Positions 40,839-47,452 of a DNA stretch of 47,452 nucleotides are shown piece after piece. The first letter of the stretch is position 1; the number at the start of each line of letters is the position of its first letter. Made by a program: the position numbers and the translations under genes. Origin of the DNA: Verrucomicrobiales bacterium (GTDB lineage Bacteria; Verrucomicrobiota; Verrucomicrobiia; Verrucomicrobiales; DEV007); NCBI GenBank assembly GCA_021648365.1, contig JAKISY010000027.1, positions 1-47,452 of the forward strand, given 5' to 3'. The notes beneath the pieces were generated by a model. It did no database searches, was not told the origin of the DNA, and saw nothing but the letters and a program-made list of their open reading frames with translations.

Positions 40839-41642
40839 ATGCAGGAATATCAGCGTTTATTAAAATGGGTATTGGAGGAGGGTAAAGTCCGTGGTGATCG
40901 AACGGGGGTCGGTACCATTGGGGTGTTTGGCGCTCAGGCGAGATTCAGTTTGCGGGATAGTTTTCCTGTATTAACGACCAAAAAATTACATTTGCGCTCG
41001 ATCATTCACGAGCTGTTGTGGTTTTTGAAAGGGGATACCAATATCAAGTATCTGCAAGAGAACGGGGTGAAAATCTGGGATGCTTGGGCGGATGAGAATG
41101 GCGATCTCGGTCCAGTATATGGTAAACAGTGGCGATCTTGGCAGACGAGTGAGGGTGAGGCGCCGATTGATCAAATAGCGCAGGTGGTCGAGCAGATCCA
41201 GAGCCGTCCTGAGAGTCGCCGGCATATCGTCTGTGCGTGGAACCCGAGCGATGTGCCGCGCATGGCACTGCCACCGTGCCACTGTATGTTCCAATTTCAT
41301 GTGGACGTGGAGGCTGGCGAGTTGAGTTGTCAGCTCTATCAGCGCAGTGCTGATTTGTTCCTTGGTGTGCCTTTTAATATCGCGTCTTACGCCTTGCTGA
41401 CGATGATGATCGCTCAGGTCTGTGGTTTGAAGGCGGGGGATTTTGTGCATACCTTTGGTGACCTGCATTTGTATTCGAATCATCTGGAGCAGGCGCGACT
41501 GCAGCTCAGTCGCGAGCCTCGCGCGCTGCCGCAGATGAAACTGAATCCTGAAGTGAAACGTCTGGATGATTTTGTCTATGAGGACTTTGAGCTGACTGGC
41601 TACGATCCGCACCCTGGTATCAAAGCTCCCATTGCCGTTTGA
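40839..41642 (+). CDS. thyA: Thymidylate synthase ThyA
   Basis: Makes dTMP from dUMP with methylene-tetrahydrofolate as methyl donor and reductant. The 267-residue length equals that of the short bacterial enzymes. Visible blocks are RTGVGTIGVFG, the nucleophile Cys147 in LPPCHCMFQF, the QRSADLFLGVPFNIASYALL dUMP-binding stretch and HLYSNHLEQ. The C-terminus PIAV is the conserved closing tail. Its TGA overlaps the ATG of folA by one base (TGATG), so the two folate-cycle genes are translationally coupled. Confidence 0.97.
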   Translation: MQEYQRLLKWVLEEGKVRGDRTGVGTIGVFGAQARFSLRDSFPVLTTKKLHLRSIIHELLWFLKGDTNIKYLQENGVKIWDAWADENGDLGPVYGKQWRSWQTSEGEAPIDQIAQVVEQIQSRPESRRHIVCAWNPSDVPRMALPPCHCMFQFHVDVEAGELSCQLYQRSADLFLGVPFNIASYALLTMMIAQVCGLKAGDFVHTFGDLHLYSNHLEQARLQLSREPRALPQMKLNPEVKRLDDFVYEDFELTGYDPHPGIKAPIAV

Positions 41643-42112
41643 TGAAATTAAAAGCGATAGCAGCAATGGCGTCTAATCGGGTGATTGGGCAGCAGGGGGA
41701 GTTGCCTTGGCATTTGCCAGAGGATTTTCGTTGGTTCAAAAAGCTGACGATGGGGCATCCGGTGGTGATGGGGCGAAAGACCTGTGAATCGATTGGCAAA
41801 GCTTTGCCAGGCAGGCGCAACATCGTGATCTCGCGTCAATGGACGCAGGCACCGAAGGGGTTTGAATTGGTGGATTCTGTCGAAGCGGTCAACGCTTTGG
41901 ATTTGCGGGGTGAGGTGTTTTTGCTTGGTGGTGCGATGTTGTATGAAAAAATGTTGCCGCAGTGTGAGGAACTCTACTTGTCCTATGTGTTTGAGGCCTA
42001 TCAAGGAGACGCTTATTTCCCTGCTTTTGAAGATCGATTTGATTTGGCTGAAGTGGTGGCGTCCTATCCTGAATTTGAACTCAGGCGCTATGTCAGGAAT
42101 CTAAGTAAATGA
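41642..42112 (+). CDS. folA: Dihydrofolate reductase
   Basis: Regenerates tetrahydrofolate from the dihydrofolate produced by thymidylate synthase, using NADPH. The 156-residue protein has the N-terminal IAAMASNRVIGQQGELPWHL, the substrate Asp/Glu position in LPEDFRWFKKL, VVMGRKTCESIGKALPGR for NADPH binding, and FLLGGAMLYEKML. ATG 41642 overlaps the thyA stop, a standard coupling; a TTG one codon upstream is less likely. The product closes the thymidylate cycle. Confidence 0.96.
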   Translation: MKLKAIAAMASNRVIGQQGELPWHLPEDFRWFKKLTMGHPVVMGRKTCESIGKALPGRRNIVISRQWTQAPKGFELVDSVEAVNALDLRGEVFLLGGAMLYEKMLPQCEELYLSYVFEAYQGDAYFPAFEDRFDLAEVVASYPEFELRRYVRNLSK

Positions 42113-42180
42113 TCGTGCTGATGTTTCTTTTGAGGAACAGTTGAAATGAGGCGAATCCAGATAAGAGTAAAATTGCATCC

Positions 42181-42897
42181 ATGAAAAAAAATACAGTAAT
42201 AGAAAATTCGAAAGGTTTGTTGTCCGCCGGCGTGCTGTGCGCAGCCTTGTTTTTAGCGGTGGCTTGTAGTCCAAAGCAGCCCGCTAAGCCTGAAAGTAAA
42301 CCCGCAGAAAAAGCTAAAGTTGAATCGAAAGAGTCAGCTGAATTGACTATTCCTGATGAGAGCAAGGAGCCTAAAAATGCAGGTTATGCGATTTTGGGGG
42401 CGGGTTGTTTTTGGTGTGTGGAAGAGGTATTGCAACAAATGGACGGAGTGACAGCGGTGGTATCTGGTTATGCGGGGGGCTCGGAGAAGGATGCAAATTA
42501 CGATGCGGTGTGCAGTGGCAAAACGGATCACGCTGAAGTGGTGAAGGTGACTTTCGATAAAGATAAAACTAGCTACGACAAGGTGCTGGATACTTTTTGG
42601 AAATTGCACGACCCAACGACCCTGAACCGTCAGGGACCCGATGCTGGCAGACAGTATCGCTCAGCTATTTTTTATCAGAATGAGGAACAAAAAAAGATCG
42701 CCGAGGCTTCTAAGAAAAAGCTCGATGATGCTGAGATTTTCCCGCGTGCGGTGGTGACGCAAATTGTGCCTTTGGAGAAATTCTACCCTGCGGAGGATTA
42801 CCATCAAAATTACGCTAGGCTGCATCCTGATGATGATTACATACAGGGGATTCTGGTTCCAAAGTTAAAAAAATTGCATTTGAAAGTTCCTAAATAA
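42181..42897 (+). CDS. msrA: Peptide-methionine (S)-S-oxide reductase MsrA, lipoprotein form
   Basis: Reduces methionine-S-sulfoxide in oxidised proteins. The catalytic motif is GAGCFWCVE (nucleophile Cys76). Further blocks are VVSGYAGG, DHAEVVKVTFD, RQYRSAIFY and AEDYHQNY. The N-terminus carries a signal peptide and lipobox (LAVAC, Cys29), then a Lys/Pro/Glu linker of about 35 residues, so this MsrA is exported and membrane-attached, unlike the cytosolic E. coli enzyme. Resolving Cys residues of the usual C-terminal type are not obvious, so recycling may rely on Cys79. Located between folA and the pyruvate carboxylase gene. Confidence 0.95.
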   Translation: MKKNTVIENSKGLLSAGVLCAALFLAVACSPKQPAKPESKPAEKAKVESKESAELTIPDESKEPKNAGYAILGAGCFWCVEEVLQQMDGVTAVVSGYAGGSEKDANYDAVCSGKTDHAEVVKVTFDKDKTSYDKVLDTFWKLHDPTTLNRQGPDAGRQYRSAIFYQNEEQKKIAEASKKKLDDAEIFPRAVVTQIVPLEKFYPAEDYHQNYARLHPDDDYIQGILVPKLKKLHLKVPK

Positions 42898-42933
42898 TTC
42901 CCCGCTATTCTTACGCTCCTATATTCCGACATC

Positions 42934-45900
42934 ATGTCCAATACAATAAACTCTGACACTTCTTCGGTAGATAAACTAATGGTAGTGAACCGTGGCGAAA
43001 TCGCCATTCGGATCTTTCGTGCCGCCACGGAGCTGGGACTGCGCACCGTGGCTATTTATGCTGAGGAGGATCGCTTTTCTCCGCATCGGTTTAAGGCGGA
43101 TGAAGCTTACCTTTTGCGCAAGGAAAAAGGCCCGGTGGGTGCTTATTTGGACATCGTGGGGATCATTCGCATCGCTAAAGAGCATGGGGTGACTTTGATT
43201 CATCCTGGTTATGGTTTTCTGTCTGAGAATCCCGATTTTTCAAGAGCTTGCCGCGAAGCGGGCTTGAAGTTTGTCGGTCCCGATCCAGAGAAACTCGATG
43301 GCATGGGGGACAAAGTGGCTGCGCGAGCTTTGGCGAAGAAGGCGGATGTGCCTACTTTACCTGGCACGGAAGATTCGATTTCTGATCCTGCGGAAGCGCT
43401 CAAAGCTGCTCGCGAGATTGGGTTTCCGCTGATTATCAAAGCGGCCTTTGGTGGTGGTGGACGCGGCATGCGGGTGGTGGAGCAGGAGAAGGATCTGGAA
43501 GGCTTGTTGGAAGAGGCGCGCAATGAAGCACAAAACGCTTTTGGCAATGCGGCGGTCTTTTTGGAGCGTTTTGTCAAAAATGCCAAGCACTTGGAGGTGC
43601 AGATTTTGGGTGATAATCACGGTAATATTGTGCATTTGCATGAGCGTGACTGTTCGGTGCAGCGACGGCATCAGAAGGTGGTGGAGATAGCGCCATCGGT
43701 GGATTTGGACGAGGGCATTCGTGAGCAGCTTTGTGATGCCGCAGTGCGCATCGCTAAGATGATCGAATATAACAATGCAGGCACGGTGGAGTTCCTGTAT
43801 GACATCGATACCAAAGATTGGTTTTTTATCGAGATGAATCCACGGATCCAGGTGGAGCATACGGTGACGGAGGTGATCACTGGGATCGATTTGGTAAGGT
43901 CGCAGATTCTGGTGGCTGAAGGCTATGAGCTGCACGGGAAAGAGATCGATATACCGGCGCAGGATGAAATTCCGCGCAACGGTTATGCGGTGCAGTGTCG
44001 GATCACGACGGAGGATCCGGCTAATAACTTTTCTCCTGATTATGGTAAGATTTTGAACTACCGTTCAGCTGCGGGATTTGGTATTCGTCTGGATGCGGGG
44101 GCAGGGGATGCGGGAGCAGTGATCACGCCTTACTACGATTCGATGTTGGTGAAACTAACGGCTTCAGGGCCTCGCTTTGAGATTGCTTTGCAGCGCATGG
44201 ATAGAGCTTTACGCGAGTTCCGTATCCGTGGAGTGAAAACTAACATTCCTTTTCTTGAGAATGTGATTCTTGATCCGACTTTCCGTGCGGGAAAAGCCAA
44301 TACTCGATTGATCGATTGCAATGCGGACTTGTTTGAGTTCAAACCGCGCAAGGACAGAGCGACTAAGATTTTGTCCTACCTCAGCGATGTCACGGTGAAT
44401 GGTAATGACATAGCCAAAGGTTACCGTTTGCCCAAAGCTTTGCCGGCAGCGCGTTTGCCGCATTTTGATCTTAGGGTAGATATACCTAAAGGTTCTCGTG
44501 ATCGTTTGTTGGAGCTAGGGCCTGAAAAATTTGCTCAGTGGGTGCGCGATGAGAAAGCCTTGTTGATCACCGATACGACGATGCGCGATGCGCACCAGTC
44601 CCTGTTTGCAACGCGAATGCGCTCGGTGGATATGCTGAATGTGGCGTCTGCTGTGGCTCAGCGAACTCCAGAATTGTTCAGTTTGGAAATGTGGGGTGGC
44701 GCGACCTTTGATTCGGCGATGCGGTTCCTAAAAGAGTGTCCGTGGGAGCGGTTACGTGAGTTGCGGGAGAAGATTCCTAACATCTGTTTTCAGATGCTGT
44801 TCCGTGGATCGAATGCGGTGGGGTATTCCAATTACCCAGATAATGTGGTGGCGGGATTTGTGAAACATGCGGCGGATTCGGGGATGGATATTTTCCGTAT
44901 TTTCGATTCGCTCAATTACTTGCCTAACATGAAAGTGGCAATGGAGGCGGTTCGAGATCATGGGCAAGCGGTCTGTGAAGCGGCGATTTGTTACACGGGA
45001 GATATCACCGATCCTAAGCGGGATAAATACTCATTGAAGTATTATGTGGCCAAAGCAAAAGAGGTGGAAAAGATGGGGGCGCACATGCTCTGTATCAAAG
45101 ACATGGCGGGTCTGTGCCGGCCGTTTGCTGCGCGTAAGTTGGTGGCGACTTTACGAGAAGAAATAGGTATTCCAATTCATTTTCATACCCATGACAGCTC
45201 GGGCATCAATGCGTCGTCGGTGCTCAATGCTAGCGAAGCGGGCGTCGATGTGGTTGACCTGGCTCTGGCATCGATGTCGGGTTCGACCAGTCAACCTAAC
45301 ATGAACTCTGTGGTGGCAGCCGTGGCTGGACAGGAGCGAGATACGGGATTGGATCTTGAGACCTTGAATGAGTTCTCTGATTACTGGGAGCAAGTGCAGC
45401 AGTTTTATACTCCGTTTAATACTAGTCCGCGTGCAGGCACGGCAGAGGTGTATGAACATGAAATGCCTGGTGGTCAGTTCACTAATCTCAAAGAGCAGGC
45501 TAATGCGATGGGTTTAGGTCATCGTTGGCCAGAGATTTCTAAAACTTACGCTGGGGTGAACCAGTTGTTTGGAGACATCATCAAAGTGACTCCGAGTTCG
45601 AAAGTCGTGGGCGATATGGCGATGTTTTTGATCACTCGTGGCATCACTCCAGAAGAGGTGCCGGAGCTCGAACCGGGTTTGGTGGATTTCCCTGAATCGG
45701 TGATCGATATGTTGTGGGGTGGTCTGGGTCAGCCGGATGGAGGTTGGCCAAAAGATGTGCAGAAGGTGGTATTGGGAGATCGCGAGCCGACCACCAAGCG
45801 ACCGGGAGAATTGGCGACTGCTGTAGATTTAGAAGCTACACGTGCTGAACTTTCTACGAAACTAGGTCGCGCGGCGACGGACGATGATTTGTACAGTCAC

Positions 45901-46413
45901 TTGATGTATCCGCAGGTGTTTGCGGATTTCCAAGATTTCCTAGAGCGCTATGATCGAGCATCCGGCATGCCGACGACTGCCTTTTTCTATGGTCTCAGTG
46001 TGGGAGAGGAGATTTCGGTAGAGATCGCCAAAGGTAAGATCTTGTTCATCAAATTGATTGGGCAAAGTGAAGCCGATAGCGAAGGGCGAGTGAATGTGTT
46101 TTATGAACTCAACGGCATGCCCCGCGAATCGCAAGTAGTCGATCATGCTAGTGTGCCGAAGGATCTGGTGACTCGTCAAAAGGGTGATCAAAACGATCCT
46201 TTGCAGGTGGTGGCGCCGATGCCTGGCATGGTTTCGGAGCTTGCGGTGAAGGTGGGCGCTAAAATCGAAGAGGGAGACCCTGTCGTCACACTCGAAGCGA
46301 TGAAAATGCTGACGACGATCTCAGCAGGTCAGTCAGGCAAGGTAGTAGAGATTTTTGCCAGCAAGGGCGAGACGGTGGAAGCCGGCGATTTGTTGGCGAG
46401 ATTGGAAGAGTAA
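42934..46413 (+). CDS. pyc: Pyruvate carboxylase
   Basis: ATP- and biotin-dependent carboxylation of pyruvate to oxaloacetate, an anaplerotic step. The 1159 residues contain the full single-chain enzyme: biotin carboxylase (VNRGEIAIRIFRAATELG, KAAFGGGGRGMR, EMNPRIQVEHTVTE), the carboxyltransferase TIM barrel (ITDTTMRDAHQSLFATRMR, IKDMAGLCRP, IHFHTHDSSG) and the C-terminal biotinyl domain with Lys1124 in EAMKM. Length is normal. It starts 36 bp after msrA on the same strand. Downstream the gene order breaks into remnants. Confidence 0.97.
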   Translation: MSNTINSDTSSVDKLMVVNRGEIAIRIFRAATELGLRTVAIYAEEDRFSPHRFKADEAYLLRKEKGPVGAYLDIVGIIRIAKEHGVTLIHPGYGFLSENPDFSRACREAGLKFVGPDPEKLDGMGDKVAARALAKKADVPTLPGTEDSISDPAEALKAAREIGFPLIIKAAFGGGGRGMRVVEQEKDLEGLLEEARNEAQNAFGNAAVFLERFVKNAKHLEVQILGDNHGNIVHLHERDCSVQRRHQKVVEIAPSVDLDEGIREQLCDAAVRIAKMIEYNNAGTVEFLYDIDTKDWFFIEMNPRIQVEHTVTEVITGIDLVRSQILVAEGYELHGKEIDIPAQDEIPRNGYAVQCRITTEDPANNFSPDYGKILNYRSAAGFGIRLDAGAGDAGAVITPYYDSMLVKLTASGPRFEIALQRMDRALREFRIRGVKTNIPFLENVILDPTFRAGKANTRLIDCNADLFEFKPRKDRATKILSYLSDVTVNGNDIAKGYRLPKALPAARLPHFDLRVDIPKGSRDRLLELGPEKFAQWVRDEKALLITDTTMRDAHQSLFATRMRSVDMLNVASAVAQRTPELFSLEMWGGATFDSAMRFLKECPWERLRELREKIPNICFQMLFRGSNAVGYSNYPDNVVAGFVKHAADSGMDIFRIFDSLNYLPNMKVAMEAVRDHGQAVCEAAICYTGDITDPKRDKYSLKYYVAKAKEVEKMGAHMLCIKDMAGLCRPFAARKLVATLREEIGIPIHFHTHDSSGINASSVLNASEAGVDVVDLALASMSGSTSQPNMNSVVAAVAGQERDTGLDLETLNEFSDYWEQVQQFYTPFNTSPRAGTAEVYEHEMPGGQFTNLKEQANAMGLGHRWPEISKTYAGVNQLFGDIIKVTPSSKVVGDMAMFLITRGITPEEVPELEPGLVDFPESVIDMLWGGLGQPDGGWPKDVQKVVLGDREPTTKRPGELATAVDLEATRAELSTKLGRAATDDDLYSHLMYPQVFADFQDFLERYDRASGMPTTAFFYGLSVGEEISVEIAKGKILFIKLIGQSEADSEGRVNVFYELNGMPRESQVVDHASVPKDLVTRQKGDQNDPLQVVAPMPGMVSELAVKVGAKIEEGDPVVTLEAMKMLTTISAGQSGKVVEIFASKGETVEAGDLLARLEE

Positions 46414-46442
46414 AATCCTATGGAGCGCTGGGCGAGGGGGGG

Positions 46443-46583
46443 AACGAACATATACATGGGTATGAATTGGTGGAGAATAAAATGCACATTCATGATTGGC
46501 ACGCTACGATTTTGCACTTGCTGGGTTTGGATCACGAGCGACTGTTTAGAAAAGAGGTTTGTTTGATAATGGTTGATTTTTAA
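46443..46583 (+). pseudogene. DUF1501 protein, C-terminal remnant
   Basis: The frame from 46443 reads GYELVENKMHIHDWHATILH followed by LLGLDHERL, which matches the C-terminal block of DUF1501 (sulfatase-like) proteins, where HIHDLHATILHLLGLDHE is near-invariant (family knowledge). The usual closing RYxGRDFRLTDVxG is lost, replaced by FRKEVCLIMVDF and TAA at 46581-46583. Nothing of the upstream 350+ residues remains between this and pyc, and no start codon fits. Confidence 0.65.
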
Positions 46584-46703
46584 TGATGAATTATTAATTC
46601 TCGCACGATGAAACTGCTCTAGCCATGAAAGAAGACTGAAATAAATGGGAGTTGTTAAACAACAGTGTCGAAAACTTTACTATAATTTAGCTTAGCCTGA
46701 TCC
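46584..46703. other. AT-rich spacer, no gene seen
   Basis: No coding frame, hairpin or repeat family of this window was recognised. Together with 46863-46987 it is the most AT-rich non-coding DNA of the window and borders decayed genes. Confidence 0.4.
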
Positions 46704-46862
46704 TCAACCGATCCACTGCGAGCTTCCATGGAATCTCTTGATTTTTGCTCTCATTATATTGGCATTCTTCATGAAATATGGTCCGTGATTGTGACTCCAA
46801 TAGTCCTGAAATTGTCCGCGAGTCATGCCAGTATGTCGAGTGAGGCACATTGCAAATTTCAT
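46704..46862 (-). CDS. Short EthD-domain protein, probably truncated
   Basis: A 52-residue product starting MKFAMCLTRHTGMTRGQFQD and continuing YWSHNHGPYFMKNANIMRAK. The pattern R-x-x-GM/L-x-x-x-x-F-x-x-YW-x-x-x-HGP is the start of the EthD dimeric alpha/beta-barrel family, whose members are about 100 residues and often accompany catabolic enzymes. The second half of the domain is missing: TGA at 46704-46706 follows FHGSSQWIG. Either a nonsense or frameshift mutation truncated it, or it is a remnant. The whole neighbourhood (46443-47452) appears decayed. Confidence 0.5.
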   Translation of the reverse strand: MKFAMCLTRHTGMTRGQFQDYWSHNHGPYFMKNANIMRAKIKRFHGSSQWIG

Positions 46863-46987
46863 TATGTTCTGTTTTTTTTCGTGTTATGAGTTATTGCTTT
46901 CTTTGAGGTTGTTAAAACACTCGGTTTGGCGGGATTTTTGAATGGTAGTAGGGCTGTTTGGGCAATGTGCCAAGGGTAGATAAAATT

Positions 46988-47452
46988 ATGAATTTAATTA
47001 TTGAGTATTCAGATTATGTATTATTGGTTGTTGCTGGATTGATACCAATCGCTAACCCTTTTAGTACAGCACCATTGTTTATCGGCATGACCGCAGAGTT
47101 GACAATGGCTCAGAGAAATAAAATTGCAAAACTCGCAACGTTTTATATGTTTGTGATCTGAGCTGTTTTTTTGTTACTGGGAGCGGTGATTTTAAATTTT
47201 TTTGGTATCAGTCTTCATGCATTACGCATAGCGGGAGGGCTTATTGTCGCTGTGATTGGATTTAGAATGCTGTTTGAAGATGATAGCAAACCCAAAGAAG
47301 CCACTATATCCGGGCAAGATGCTAATAAAATTGCTTTTACGCCATTAGCGATGCCAATGCTAAGTGGACCTGGGTCAATTGCGGTTATTATGAGTATGGC
47401 CGTTTCAGTCTCAGAAGCAGATACTTTGTCACAGCAACTGCTGGGCTATTTT
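46988..47452 (+). pseudogene. MarC-family membrane protein with in-frame TGA, truncated by window end
   Basis: ATG 46988 gives MNLIIEYSDYVLLVVAGLIP followed by IANPFSTAPLFIGMT, the conserved start of the MarC/NAAT (UPF0056) family. After residue 57 a TGA (47159-47161) interrupts a membrane helix. The same frame then continues with AVFLLLGAVILNFFGISLHA and LRIAGGLIVAVIGFRMLF and still matches MarC up to the window end. The frame is otherwise intact, so a single base change in the reading (for example TGG to TGA) would account for it. It may be a recent pseudogene, a sequencing error, or read-through. MarC proteins are poorly understood multi-helix inner-membrane proteins. Confidence 0.75.

Noticed and set aside
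47159..47161. Selenocysteine or TGA-to-Trp recoding
   Set aside because: TGA is used as a normal stop elsewhere in the window, and MarC proteins have no known Sec at this position; no SECIS-like stem was seen directly after it.

Overview
The window most likely comes from a chromosome of the phylum Verrucomicrobiota, probably order Verrucomicrobiales. The best lineage marker is a 51-residue small basic protein at 15951-16106 of the type shared by Chlamydiae and Verrucomicrobia. The rest of the gene content fits: a LexA with a Verrucomicrobia-like operator, an HpnD-like squalene/phytoene synthase, GxxExxY proteins, a DUF1501 remnant, and intergenic spaces full of short palindromic and roughly 10-bp-periodic repeats. 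The organism looks like a Gram-negative-type cell: there are several lipoproteins, a tripartite RND efflux system, L,D-transpeptidases and a filamentous-haemagglutinin-type secreted protein.

Layout. 1-147 is a high-GC Ser/Thr-kinase-like fragment joined to a truncated bioF on the minus strand; this looks like a chimeric contig end. 1125-2904 (minus) holds a lipoprotein D-Ala-D-Ala carboxypeptidase and a TPR protein, divergent from lexA (2993-3607). 3621-4480 is a repeat/GxxExxY-nuclease module. 4495-5459 (minus) holds yaaA and a tiny membrane protein. 5940-12533 is a 2197-residue TPS-domain adhesin-like protein with 16 copies of an 'IGHGG' motif. 12993-16106 (minus) holds acs, a pseudouridine synthase and the small basic protein. 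16107-16791 is repeat-rich and gene-free. 16792-23636 (minus) is an outer-membrane factor, adaptor and RND pump operon, interrupted between adaptor and pump by a second repeat/GxxExxY module.

23722-34664 carries an amidase, an L,D-transpeptidase with a dead duplicate domain, ligA, a YiiX-like lipoprotein, a typA remnant, and a likely lepA-lepB-hpnD operon. 34801-37263 is an accessory block: an unknown secreted protein, a cytochrome P460-like protein, an apparently deleted transposase and a small membrane protein. 37260-40191 (minus) holds a response regulator, a second YkuD protein and a Lys-rich repeat protein with an SH3-like end. 40374-46413 holds an ArfB-like release factor, thyA-folA, a lipoprotein msrA and pyruvate carboxylase. 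46443-47452 holds decayed genes: a DUF1501 tail, a short EthD protein and a marC interrupted by TGA.

The strongest candidate for an undescribed system is the pairing, seen twice, of a GxxExxY (PD-(D/E)XK-type) gene with bracketing copies of a periodic repeat. The two repeat families differ in sequence but share the same scaffold, and one module sits inside the efflux operon. All functional statements are read from the translated sequence and general family knowledge; no searches were run.
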